This document shows positions 30,888 through 39,562 of a stretch of DNA of 64,000 bases, one piece after another. The position numbers were made by a program, and so were the translations under genes. Source of the stretch: Sphingomonas sp. ERG5 (GTDB lineage: Bacteria > Pseudomonadota > Alphaproteobacteria > Sphingomonadales > Sphingomonadaceae); NCBI RefSeq assembly GCF_000803065.1, contig NZ_JSXI01000018.1, positions 293,961 to 357,960 on the forward strand, written 5' to 3'. The notes under the pieces were generated by a model. That model was not told the DNA's origin, ran no database searches, and saw only the letters and a list, made by a program, of their open reading frames with translations. Numbering within the stretch: the first letter of the stretch is position 1; every line of letters begins with the position of its first letter.

Positions 30888-32962
30888 GAGCGGCCATCTC
30901 CCTTCTGGTGGGGCCGTTCGGCCTGGGCGGCGGCGCGCTGCTCAACGCGATCGGCATTCCGGTTTCCACCGGGATTATCGGGAACCTGCTTGGCATCGGG
31001 CCGAAGGGTCCGCGACCGAGCGACGGACAGCAGAACGTCAATGAGGCGATCGGCTCGCGGTGGCGCCGGTACGGGATCGTGCATAGCGGCGGCCAGCGCA
31101 CCTTCCTGGAGAGTTCGAACGGCAGACTTGGCATCGTCGTGACGTTGGGAACGGGCGAGGACAGCGAGATCCTGGAACACCGCATCAACAACAAGACGGT
31201 GAGCTTGTCCGGAAACGGCACTGTCCAAGGGTCGAGCTATCACGGCGCGATCCATGTCTACACGCGAAACGGCGCGGCGGATCAGTCGGCGATTGGCCAG
31301 ATTACTGCGCGGTTCCCGCAATGGACTTCGGCGCACCGTCAACGCGGCTGCGCCCATGCCGGAATCATATGTGACCCTGTGAAGGCCGAGCATTTCACCG
31401 AAGCCTTCAATGGCCAGATGCCGGTTTACAGCCAGGTGCGGAAAGCCGCGAAGCTTTATGATCCCCGCAGGGATTCGACTGCGGTCATCTTTGATGACGG
31501 CGCCGGCTTCACGGTCAACGGCACCGGGCCGCACCGCTTGAGCAATCCTGCGACTTGGGAGTGGAGCGACAGCGCCCCGTTGGTGATCGCCGATTATTTC
31601 GCGCATCCTGACGGCTATGGCCGGGGCTATGGCAGCGTGAACTGGACGAACATCGCCCAGGAGGCCGCCCACGCCGCCGAAACCGTCCTGACCTATTCCG
31701 GCGAAACCATCGCGCGCTGGCGTCTCTGGGCGAGCTATTCGCTCGTATCGACGGAGCGCAAGACGGTGCTGACTGACATGCTGAAGGCCTGTGACGGCTT
31801 TTGCTGGCAGGATGCGAAAGGCCTCTTCAACCTGATGGTCGGGCGGTTCGAGGAACCAACCGTCGTGCTGACCGACGATCATATCCTGTCCCTGACGGCG
31901 ACGTTGGGTCCGGAGGCACAGCAGCGGCTGAACGCGATGAAGGTGCTCTATACCGAGCCGGCGCTAGGCTATCGCGAGCAGGAAAGCGCGACGATCTCCG
32001 ACCCGAATTCGCCGGTCGATCCGAACGCCGACCCCGACGCGCTGGAAGCCTTCTACGCCCCCCACCACAATCAGGCGGTCCGGCTCGGCAAGTTGTCGTT
32101 CGCACGCATGGGCGACCGATGGCACATCACGGTGCTGACAAACCTTTACGGGCTCAACATGATCGGCGAGCGTTTCTGCCGCCTTGTGTCGGCGCAGCTG
32201 GGCGTGACCGGCTACTTCATGGTCGGCGGCCTGCGCATAAACTTCGCGGACATGACGGTCGAGGCAACGCTCAACGAAGTGAAGCCTGAGGACTGGGAGT
32301 TCGATGCGGCGACCGACGAAGGTGTCCCGCCGACCGCGCCGGGCGATTCGCCGCCGCCGCCGCCGCTTGCCGCGCCGACCGGCCTTTCGCTCAGCGCGGT
32401 TCAGATCGCCCTGGGCGGGGCCAGCGGCGTGGCGATCGCAGCGAGCTGGGACGATCCCGACCGACCGGATTTCTCCTGGGAGGCGAGCTATCGACCCAGC
32501 GCGGGCGGCGACTGGGTGCCGATGCTGGTGGACAATGATTCCCGGACGGCCCGGAGCGGCCCGGTGGACAGCGGCACTCTCTTCACCGTGCGGGTGCGAG
32601 CCTTGACGATTACCGGCCGCGCGGGCGCCTATGCCACCAATACGATAACGCCAACCGCCAACGCCGCCACGCTGGGCGCACCTAGCTTGCTGAGCGCGAC
32701 GGGCGGTGTCGGCAAGGCGGATGTGAGCTTCCGCATGCCGACGAGCCCGCAGCTTGCCTATGCGCGGCTCTATCATTCCTCGACCAATGTTTTCGGGACG
32801 GCGACGCAGCTCGGCGGAAACATCGTCGGCGGCTTGGGGCAACTCATGCCAGTGACCGACACCGGCCTCTCTTCCGGGGCGCAATATTATTGGGCGCGGG
32901 CCTTTGATGGCTCGGGCGGTCAGTCGGCGCTGACCGGACCCGTCATGGCGACGATCAGTTGA
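30872..32962 (+). CDS. Tail hub/host-specificity protein (J-like) with fibronectin-type C-terminus
   Basis: A 696-residue protein. The N-terminus has a Gly/Ile-rich hydrophobic segment (AISLLVGPFGLGGGALLNAI). The centre matches central tail-hub proteins (VTLGTGEDSEILEHRINNKT, ADYFAHPDGYGRGYG, LTDMLKACDGFCWQDAKGLF). From about 500 a proline linker leads to two fibronectin type III-like repeats. ATG 30872 was chosen; it overlaps the peptidase by 16 bases. It should form the baseplate hub and carry the fibre. Confidence 0.7.
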   Translation: MPQAIGAAISLLVGPFGLGGGALLNAIGIPVSTGIIGNLLGIGPKGPRPSDGQQNVNEAIGSRWRRYGIVHSGGQRTFLESSNGRLGIVVTLGTGEDSEILEHRINNKTVSLSGNGTVQGSSYHGAIHVYTRNGAADQSAIGQITARFPQWTSAHRQRGCAHAGIICDPVKAEHFTEAFNGQMPVYSQVRKAAKLYDPRRDSTAVIFDDGAGFTVNGTGPHRLSNPATWEWSDSAPLVIADYFAHPDGYGRGYGSVNWTNIAQEAAHAAETVLTYSGETIARWRLWASYSLVSTERKTVLTDMLKACDGFCWQDAKGLFNLMVGRFEEPTVVLTDDHILSLTATLGPEAQQRLNAMKVLYTEPALGYREQESATISDPNSPVDPNADPDALEAFYAPHHNQAVRLGKLSFARMGDRWHITVLTNLYGLNMIGERFCRLVSAQLGVTGYFMVGGLRINFADMTVEATLNEVKPEDWEFDAATDEGVPPTAPGDSPPPPPLAAPTGLSLSAVQIALGGASGVAIAASWDDPDRPDFSWEASYRPSAGGDWVPMLVDNDSRTARSGPVDSGTLFTVRVRALTITGRAGAYATNTITPTANAATLGAPSLLSATGGVGKADVSFRMPTSPQLAYARLYHSSTNVFGTATQLGGNIVGGLGQLMPVTDTGLSSGAQYYWARAFDGSGGQSALTGPVMATIS

Positions 32963-32977
32963 AGAGGAAGGAGTGAA

Positions 32978-35644
32978 ATGGGCAGAATCACGCAGCTGAT
33001 TCAGCGGGCTTATCGAGATTTCTCGACCGATGGCGTGGCGTCCAGCGGCCTGCATGAACCGGTCAAGTCGGACATACGGGCGATCGGCCGGGAGATCGAC
33101 AGCGCGATTACGGAGCTGGCGGCGGCCTTCGTCGCCGATAATGCCGTAGTCGTCACCGCGCTTAGATCGACACTCGACACCAATCTGACGCCGGCAGCCC
33201 CGGCGCTGGGCATCGTCTGGAACGATGGTATCCGCAACGGGATCTATATCAAGGTCGGCGGCACGGGCACTGGACGATGGGACCCGACCGGCTTGATGTT
33301 GAGCGGCGCGACCGGCGCCGATGGCTTGAGCTTCTACGAAGTCGCGATCCAGACCGGCTATGTGCCCGTTGGTACGACGGAGGAAACCTTCGTCAATGCG
33401 GTCGCGCTGGCGGTATCGGCTCTGGCGGCCGCGAATTTGGCGCCCATCATTACTAATATTGCGAACGTAAACGCGGTCGGCGCAGCGATCGAGAACATCA
33501 ATACTCTTGTCCCGGCGCTTACCAGTGTGGCGACGGCCGTGGCTAATCTCCCCGCCATTCAGGTCCTGGGCGGAATTACCGCCTCGTTCCTGCGCTCCGC
33601 GCAGCGCATCGCGCCTTCGACAGTCCTCACCGAGGCAAAAGGACAGACCAACGACACGAGCACCGGAGCGATTGGCGGTATCTGGATCATGTTTGATGCT
33701 GCGGCGGCAGCGACAGTCGAAGGTTATCTCACCTCGTTTTCCGTCAAGCACAACACAGCCTTGGCCGGCCGCACGGTCGAAGCCTATATCATGCGCGATC
33801 TGGGCGGCGGCGATTACAAGGTCACTTGGGCATCGGGCCTCAAAGCGGCGGCTGCAACCGGCATCACGACCATCGCTATCCCGTTGACTGATGGCGGAGT
33901 CATGGCGGTTGGCGATGTGATTGCCATTTGGGACAGCGCATCGACGAATGCGAACGGGCCTGCCTATTTCGCGGTGCCAGCGGGAACTATCTCTACCAAG
34001 ACTTCGAGCGTCGGTCCCGGTGCCGCGCGCCTCACTGTCGGGTTGAACTATGGTGCAACCGGATACGCATCACAGACCAATCTCCGACCGCAGATCGCCT
34101 TCACCACTACCACCACTTCGTTGATCGTTACGCGCGACTGGTATGGTGCGGCGTTCGGCGTTCCGGCGCTGGAGTCGGACGCCCGAATCAAGGGCGCGCA
34201 CCTTCCGCTCTATGCGGGCAAGAAAATCTCTGTCGGCGATCTCGCGATCACACAGGAATCTGGATCACGCGTTTTCCGGGTCAACAAATTCGACAAGACC
34301 GACAATTACGGCTCGCTCAAGCCCGCAAGCACTTTTGCCTTCGGCAACACTACAAACTTCGCCGCTGCGACCTATAACGGCGCGGCCCCAGGATTTACGC
34401 GGGGCGGCCGCTTGGTCGAAATTTCGCTGGGTGCGGGGGCCGCCATTCCGGCTGGCACGCCAACGCTTCAGCTTGCGGTCTATCGACCGCGCACTGTTCC
34501 ACCGGCAGGGCTGTCGAGCGCCGCGATCACCTATGATCCGGTCGCCAACCTTGGCGAGTGGCCACTGACGGCCCTTGCCGGCACCACCACGACCGAACCG
34601 CTGGTTTTCAAAGATCTGGATGCGACGGTGCAAGCGGGTGATATGCTATTTGTCCGTGGACCTGCGGGGTTTGGCTTTCCGTACGGGACGAACACGGGCG
34701 GGGGGCATGAATATGACGATGCTTACTTCGTCTCCGTCGCGCCCGTTGATCTTACCACGGCGGCGTTCGACAGATCCTTCTCCGCGGCGAGCAGTGGCGC
34801 TCACTTCCGGTTGATCTACAGCGTTCGCATCGTCGATGGCCCGCAGAACAGCGCCTATGATGGGCCTAACTCGCGCCCGCGCACGGACTCCCTGGGCAAT
34901 CTCCCGAGCAGCGTCGCACGCGCCCCCGATCTGCCGCTGAAGAACAAGAAGATTGCGCTTACCGGGTCGAGTATTTCCACGGCGTCCGGCGGCGGCAATG
35001 CCGCCGATGTGGGCCACCTTCAGCAAGCGATGGCCGATCTCCAGTGCACCTATGACAATCTGGCGATCGGCGGCTCGGTCGTTCAATGGAAAACGTCCGG
35101 TCCCACGGGGCTTTCAGTTGAAAATCAGACCATCGGGGCCACCGCCGCAGAGCTGACTGACCGCTTCGGCGCGGGTGCGGCGCAATGGAGCTTCGAGAAC
35201 CGGCTGATCGGCAAAGGCTATGACGGCGTCGTCATGCACGATGCCATCAATGATACGAACGTCGGCGGCGCTTTTGTGGTTGGGGCTTGGGGAGACGTTG
35301 CGCCCGACAGCTTTTACGGCGTGATGACCCGCATGATCGATGCGCTGATGACGGATAATCCGGACATGCTGATCTGGATGCAGACGCCGTTCCACCAGTG
35401 GGCAAATTATCCGGCAGCTGGTGTCTTTCCGACCCAACAGACCAACCGCTTGCTCTATCGTGACGCCTGCTTCGACATCGCGCTTAAGCTGGGGCTGCGC
35501 GATCCGATCGATTACATCGGGCGAGTCCAGTGCAACCGTACTGTGGTCAAGAACGGGTTCGGGCTGGGTGACATGATCCACCCGCACACGAAAATGAAGA
35601 ACAGCGCTCGCCGCGTTATCTACGAGGCGATGAACCGTGGTTGA
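32978..35644 (+). CDS. Tail fibre/spike with SGNH (GDSL-type) hydrolase domain
   Basis: An 888-residue receptor-binding candidate. The N-terminal 190 residues are helical with a phage-fibre collagen-like GATGADGLSFYE, followed by beta-rich domains. From about 655 an SGNH hydrolase is visible: G663-S-S665 (TGSSIS), N758-D759 (DAINDTN) and D865-x2-H868 (GDMIHPH). Such domains deacetylate or de-esterify surface polysaccharide. AGAGGAAGGAG precedes ATG 32978. The target is probably an acylated host exopolysaccharide, an inference. Confidence 0.8.
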   Translation: MGRITQLIQRAYRDFSTDGVASSGLHEPVKSDIRAIGREIDSAITELAAAFVADNAVVVTALRSTLDTNLTPAAPALGIVWNDGIRNGIYIKVGGTGTGRWDPTGLMLSGATGADGLSFYEVAIQTGYVPVGTTEETFVNAVALAVSALAAANLAPIITNIANVNAVGAAIENINTLVPALTSVATAVANLPAIQVLGGITASFLRSAQRIAPSTVLTEAKGQTNDTSTGAIGGIWIMFDAAAAATVEGYLTSFSVKHNTALAGRTVEAYIMRDLGGGDYKVTWASGLKAAAATGITTIAIPLTDGGVMAVGDVIAIWDSASTNANGPAYFAVPAGTISTKTSSVGPGAARLTVGLNYGATGYASQTNLRPQIAFTTTTTSLIVTRDWYGAAFGVPALESDARIKGAHLPLYAGKKISVGDLAITQESGSRVFRVNKFDKTDNYGSLKPASTFAFGNTTNFAAATYNGAAPGFTRGGRLVEISLGAGAAIPAGTPTLQLAVYRPRTVPPAGLSSAAITYDPVANLGEWPLTALAGTTTTEPLVFKDLDATVQAGDMLFVRGPAGFGFPYGTNTGGGHEYDDAYFVSVAPVDLTTAAFDRSFSAASSGAHFRLIYSVRIVDGPQNSAYDGPNSRPRTDSLGNLPSSVARAPDLPLKNKKIALTGSSISTASGGGNAADVGHLQQAMADLQCTYDNLAIGGSVVQWKTSGPTGLSVENQTIGATAAELTDRFGAGAAQWSFENRLIGKGYDGVVMHDAINDTNVGGAFVVGAWGDVAPDSFYGVMTRMIDALMTDNPDMLIWMQTPFHQWANYPAAGVFPTQQTNRLLYRDACFDIALKLGLRDPIDYIGRVQCNRTVVKNGFGLGDMIHPHTKMKNSARRVIYEAMNRG

Positions 35645-35651
35645 TAGAGCG

Positions 35652-36383
35652 CTAGGCTTGCCGGAAGGCAAACATATTGATCGGCCCGTCATAGATCGCC
35701 GCCCTCAATCGCGGGCTCCACGCGCTGAACGGCATGCTCTGGCCCCGATGAAGGAAGGTGGCCGCATAGCCGAGCGTCGCCAGAAGTTCGACAACGGCTT
35801 CGGGGCATCCTTCGCAGTGGCTGGCCTGGGTCTCGATAAGGAGGTTCGGGCGGTCGCGTTTGATCGTCTCCCAGCCTCCGCGCAAAACAGCCAACTCGTG
35901 CCCCTCGACGTCAATCTTGATAAATCCGACATTCTGGAACTGGAAATCGTCCAGGCGCCGCACGTCGACTTCGACTGTTTGTTCGCGGTCAAACGTCACG
36001 CCGTCACTGATCGACGCATAGCCCGGCATAACGTGGCCATTTTCGCTGATCGGCATACGCAGAGTGGCCGTGCCTTCCACATCGGAGAGAGCGCATTGTT
36101 CGACCCTGATGTTTGGCCAAGCGCGCTGGAACAGGCGAGCCATTTTCGGGTTGGGCTCGAAGGCGATGACCGAGGAACAGCGCCCGATCAGCGTTCCACT
36201 GTATGGACCCCAGTTAGCGCCAATATCGATTGCGACCTTCGAACGGTCGGCAAGCGCCGGCACCAGCCCCAGCTCCGGCTCTCCCTCTCGACGCCATGCA
36301 GCGAGCTTCAATCTCGCTGCAAGTCGCGGCGCGATAGAATCTGAGCGGTGCGCAACGCGCGAGATATGGGACCACAATGTCAT
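35652..36383 (-). CDS. FkbM-family SAM-dependent methyltransferase, phage moron
   Basis: A 243-residue protein. VAIDIGANWGPYSG is the SAM-binding motif, VIAFEPNP the acidic loop, and VGFIKIDVEGHELAVLRGGW the FkbM hallmark. Members O-methylate sugars or natural products. It faces the fibre gene (7 bp between stops) inside the proposed phage right end, the place of mom in Mu. It may alter host surface glycan to block superinfection, or be unrelated cargo. The start at 36383 is the first Met of the family region; the RBS is poor and the frame is open upstream to 36641. Confidence 0.8.
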   Translation of the reverse strand: MTLWSHISRVAHRSDSIAPRLAARLKLAAWRREGEPELGLVPALADRSKVAIDIGANWGPYSGTLIGRCSSVIAFEPNPKMARLFQRAWPNIRVEQCALSDVEGTATLRMPISENGHVMPGYASISDGVTFDREQTVEVDVRRLDDFQFQNVGFIKIDVEGHELAVLRGGWETIKRDRPNLLIETQASHCEGCPEAVVELLATLGYAATFLHRGQSMPFSAWSPRLRAAIYDGPINMFAFRQA

Positions 36384-36731
36384 GGGCGGGGCGTGTATCA
36401 GCGCGTGCGACGCGCCGCAACGGAAGTGCTGTATTGCCACGATCAGAGGCCATTGAGAGCCTTCTGATCGTAGGCTCAACCATTGTTCGAGTGCTCCCGA
36501 ACCTCTTGTCAAAGACTCTCGAACCTTTTGACCCGCTACAGCTGTTATGCGCGGTTCCACCCCTGCTATCGGAACAGGGGTGTTGTACAATAAGCTATTA
36601 TAATGTAATGATAAATTTGCATTCCACATCCAACATAACATGGGGTGCGTTTTTCATGTCGGAATAACAGCGGAAAACAGCGGTGCGATGGAAGCCGCGA
36701 CTCGCATCGGATAGCGGCTCGTCGATCCGTC
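36384..36731. other. Non-coding stretch holding the phage right end and the host junction
   Basis: No gene is evident. 36384-36540 is inside the proposed prophage. 36541-36731 is host DNA downstream of fliA, partly AT-rich around 36581-36660. Overlapping inverted repeats GTTCC/GGAAC (36554-36558, 36571-36575) and ACCCCTG/CAGGGGT (36559-36565, 36575-36581) are mutually exclusive stems. A 10-bp near-repeat containing AACAGCGG lies at 36665-36682. Confidence 0.5.
36498..36540. repeat. Proposed prophage right end with two transposase-site-like repeats
   Basis: CGAACCTCTTGTC (36498-36510) and CGAACCTTTTGAC (36520-36532) are direct repeats 22 bp apart, with 11 of 13 bases identical. They are followed by CCGCTACA at 36540. 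Read inward the end begins TGTA, as transposable phage ends do, and adjacent 22-bp transposase sites match the R1/R2 layout of Mu. The 5 bp after the end (GCTGT, 36541-36545) would be the target duplication. Confidence 0.55.
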
Positions 36732-37481
36732 CTAAACCTGCCGCGCCAGGGCTTTTTTCAGCCGGGCATGTGCCGACGCCTTGATCTGGCAGATCCGCGC
36801 CGCGCCGACCCCGAGCACCAGCCCGATCTCCTCCAGGTTCAATTCCTCGACATAATAGAGCTGCACCACTTGCGCCTCGCGCTCGGGCAGTGCGGAGATC
36901 GCCGCGATCAGCGTGTCGCGCAGATCGGATTCGGCAAGCTGTTCGAACGCATCGGGATCGTCGCTCGCGAACCAGGGCTTGTCGTCGCTATAGAGTTCGT
37001 CGATCGGCTCGAAGCGCAGCGGCTCGGCGGTCGCATAGTCGATCCTGAGTTTTTCGATCGTCACGCCCAGCTTCTCCGCAATCTGTGTCTCGGTCGGCGC
37101 GCGACCGGTTTCGGTGGTCAGCGTCTTGATCGCCTCGTTGAAGGCACGTCTTCGCTGCATCGCGCCGCGCGTCAGCGTCGCCTGGCGGCGCAGCGCATCG
37201 ATCATCGACCCGCGCACACGCGTTACGAGATAGTGTTCGAACGTCACCTGGCCGCGATCCTCGAAGCCGGCGACTGCCTCGACCAGGGCGACCAGCCCGA
37301 TCTGAATCAGGTCCTCGACTTCGACCAGGCTGCTCATGCTGCCATGGACGTGCCAGGCGATGCGTCGGACCAGTGGCAAATGCTTGCGCGCCAGCTTGTC
37401 GAGGTCGGGCGCAGCACCGCTGCGGCCATAGGTCAGGGGCGCGGCGTCAGCGAAGGCGGCGGGGAGGGGATGTGCGCTCAT
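36732..37481 (-). CDS. fliA: Flagellar sigma-28 factor FliA
   Basis: A 249-residue sigma factor that directs transcription of late flagellar and motility genes. Region 2 contains VEVEDLIQIGLVALVEAVAGF and the core-binding helix. Region 4 reads LPEREAQVVQLYYVEELNLE followed by the HTH IGLVLGVGAARICQIKASAH. It overlaps flhA by 4 bases, so it is co-transcribed with the export gate from the sigma-54 promoter at 40509. FlgM, encoded at 40874, is its likely anti-sigma factor. The frame is open upstream, but ATG 37481 gives the 4-base overlap. Confidence 0.92.
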   Translation of the reverse strand: MSAHPLPAAFADAAPLTYGRSGAAPDLDKLARKHLPLVRRIAWHVHGSMSSLVEVEDLIQIGLVALVEAVAGFEDRGQVTFEHYLVTRVRGSMIDALRRQATLTRGAMQRRRAFNEAIKTLTTETGRAPTETQIAEKLGVTIEKLRIDYATAEPLRFEPIDELYSDDKPWFASDDPDAFEQLAESDLRDTLIAAISALPEREAQVVQLYYVEELNLEEIGLVLGVGAARICQIKASAHARLKKALARQV

Positions 37482-39559
37482 GCTGCCAGTGCCTCCGGCG
37501 CACCGATCACCGCGACCACTTCGACGGCCTTTTCCTCCGGCACTTCGAAGAAGCTCATGACGGGCGTGTCGGGCAATATAGTGCGCACCAGCTTGCGGAT
37601 CGCGACGCGGATCGCCGGCTGGACGACCAGCGCGAACGGCTTGGCGTCGGCGACCAATGGCGCCGCGGCACGCTGCAGCGCATCGACGATGCGGCGGCCG
37701 AGATCGGGCTCGATCGTGTGGCGACGCGATGGATCGGAGCGCACGGCCTGGCCGAGCAGCCCTTCGAGCTGGCCTTCCAGCGTCATCACGCGCAGCGGTT
37801 CGCGCACGCCGCACAGTTTCTGGATGATCAGGCCGCCAAGCTCGGGACGAATCATCTCGATGATTTCGTCGGCATCGGGTGTCTTCTGCGCGGCGACGGC
37901 GATCGCGGCGGCGATGCGGCGGAACTCCTTCAACGGTATATTCTCCGCAAGCAGGCCCCGCAGCACTTGAGTGAGCGTGGTCAGCGGCAAGGGGTTAGGC
38001 GACAGCGCGGCGACCAGATTGGCGGCGCGATCCTTCAGCCCGTCGAGCAGGCTCTGCACTTCGTCGGGGCCAAGCAATTCGGCGGCATGCGCACCGAGCT
38101 GATGGTTGAGGTGTGTCGCGACCACGGTGCCGGGATCGACCACGAGATAACCGGCGCCGGTCGCGGCATCGGCATCGCCTTGCGCGATCCACACCGCATC
38201 GAGCCCAAAGGTCGGATCCTTGGCACGCTTGCCGTTGAGTGTGCCGACCGCCTGGCCGGTGTCGAGCGCGAGCATCTCGTCGGGCGAGACGCTGTCCTCG
38301 CCGACGGTGACGCCGCCGACATTGATGCGATAGGCAAAGGGCGGCAGGTTGATGTCGTCGCGCACGCGGACCTGCGGCACGACGAAGCCCAGCTCTTTCG
38401 ACAACTGACGCCGCACGCCGGTGATTCTGCCCATCAACGGACTGCCGCGGCGTTCGTCGACCAGGGGCACAAGGCCGTAGCCGATGTCGAGCACGACCTG
38501 CATATGGTCGGAGACTTCGTCCCAGCCGATCTTCGACTGATCGACCGGTTCGACCGCGGCGACTTCGACCGGCGCGGGGCGCTTGGCCTGCTGGTTGAGC
38601 TTCCAGGCGGCGAAACCGGCGATGCCGGCGGCGGGCAGGATGATGAAGTGCGGCATGCCGGGCATGATGCCGAGCAGGCCGAGGATCACCGCAACCGGGG
38701 TCCAGGTGCGCGCCGAGGCGAACTGGCCGCCGATCTGGCCGGCCAGATCCTGGCTGGAGGTGACGCGGGTGACGATCGCGGCGGCGGCGATCGACAGGAT
38801 CAGCGACGGAAGCTGCGCAACCAGCGCATCGCCGATCGCGAGGAGGACATAGGTTTGCGCCGCGGCGCCGATCGACATGCCATGGCTGACCGGACCAAGG
38901 ATCAGGCCGCCGGCGATATTGGCGAACAGGATCAGCAGGCCGGCGACGGCATCGCCCTTCACGAACTTCGACGAACCGTCCATCGAGCCATAGAAATCGG
39001 CTTCGGTCGACACTTCGATGCGGCGCGCTTTGGCCTCTTCGGGCGTGATCAGGCCGGCGTTGAGGTCGGCGTCGATCGCCATCTGCTTGCCGGGCAAAGC
39101 ATCGAGGGTGAAACGTGCCGAGACTTCCGACACGCGCCCGGCGCCCTTGGTCACCACGATCATGTTGATGATCACCAGGATCGCGAACACGAACAGGCCG
39201 ACGATGTAATCACCGCCGATGACGAAGGTGCCGAATGCCTCGATGACATGACCCGCCGCCGCTTCACCTTCATGCCCGTGCCCGAGCACGACACGGGTTG
39301 AGGCGACGTTCAGACCGAGCCGGAACAGGGTAGCGAACAGCAACACGGTCGGGAAAGCGGAGAAATCCAGTGGTTTCTGGGCGTTGAGCGCGACCATCAG
39401 CACCGCAAGGCTGATCGCGATATTCATGATGAAGAAGACGTCGAGCAGGAAGGTCGGGATCGGCACGACCATCAGGATGACGAGCAGCAACGTCGCGAGC
39501 GGCAAAGCGGAACTGCGCAGCAGCGGCAATATGCCGCGTGGCTTGAGAGCGATGGCCAT
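37478..39559 (-). CDS. flhA: Flagellar type III export gate protein FlhA
   Basis: A 693-residue inner-membrane protein, normal FlhA length. The N-terminal half has eight membrane spans with the FHIPEP-family region (FPTVLLFATLFRLGLNVAST, then ARFTLDALPGKQMAIDADLN). The C-terminal half is the cytosolic domain that docks chaperone-substrate complexes. The operon order is transglycosylase, flhA, fliA. It lies 3 bases after the transglycosylase stop. Confidence 0.95.
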   Translation of the reverse strand: MAIALKPRGILPLLRSSALPLATLLLVILMVVPIPTFLLDVFFIMNIAISLAVLMVALNAQKPLDFSAFPTVLLFATLFRLGLNVASTRVVLGHGHEGEAAAGHVIEAFGTFVIGGDYIVGLFVFAILVIINMIVVTKGAGRVSEVSARFTLDALPGKQMAIDADLNAGLITPEEAKARRIEVSTEADFYGSMDGSSKFVKGDAVAGLLILFANIAGGLILGPVSHGMSIGAAAQTYVLLAIGDALVAQLPSLILSIAAAAIVTRVTSSQDLAGQIGGQFASARTWTPVAVILGLLGIMPGMPHFIILPAAGIAGFAAWKLNQQAKRPAPVEVAAVEPVDQSKIGWDEVSDHMQVVLDIGYGLVPLVDERRGSPLMGRITGVRRQLSKELGFVVPQVRVRDDINLPPFAYRINVGGVTVGEDSVSPDEMLALDTGQAVGTLNGKRAKDPTFGLDAVWIAQGDADAATGAGYLVVDPGTVVATHLNHQLGAHAAELLGPDEVQSLLDGLKDRAANLVAALSPNPLPLTTLTQVLRGLLAENIPLKEFRRIAAAIAVAAQKTPDADEIIEMIRPELGGLIIQKLCGVREPLRVMTLEGQLEGLLGQAVRSDPSRRHTIEPDLGRRIVDALQRAAAPLVADAKPFALVVQPAIRVAIRKLVRTILPDTPVMSFFEVPEEKAVEVVAVIGAPEALAA

Positions 39560-39562
39560 GCG

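Larger units (their letters stand above)
1..36540. mobile_element. Mu-like transposable prophage with HK97-type head and long-tail module (left end not seen)
   Basis: The gene order matches transposable phages: leftward repressor, rightward Ner, DDE transposase A, ATPase B, GemA, Mor, lysis, DUF2730, DUF3486, Mu-type terminase. After the terminase it switches to an HK97 portal, protease and capsid and a siphovirus-like tail. The right end is proposed at 36540, where two direct repeats 22 bp apart lead into a terminal TACA (TGTA read inward). No matching TGT end with the same repeats was found between 1 and 1315, so the left end is probably beyond position 1. The module is tightly packed with many ATGA overlaps, and no structural gene is visibly broken, so it may be functional. 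Boundaries are inference. Confidence 0.85.

Noticed and set aside
31964..33751. 595-codon minus-strand open frame across tail hub and fibre genes
   Set aside because: Arg-rich antisense product with no recognisable domain.
35637..36344. Plus-strand open frame opposite the FkbM gene
   Set aside because: The minus-strand protein has SAM-binding and FkbM motifs; the plus-strand one has none.
36485..36502. GTTCG-N8-CGAAC as a LexA-type operator
   Set aside because: Inverted rather than direct spacing, not the alphaproteobacterial form. Better explained as part of the phage end repeats.
37373..39301. 642-codon open frame on the plus strand opposite flhA and fliA
   Set aside because: Antisense shadow of two clear genes. 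Its product is Asp/Arg/His-rich low-complexity sequence with no family pattern.
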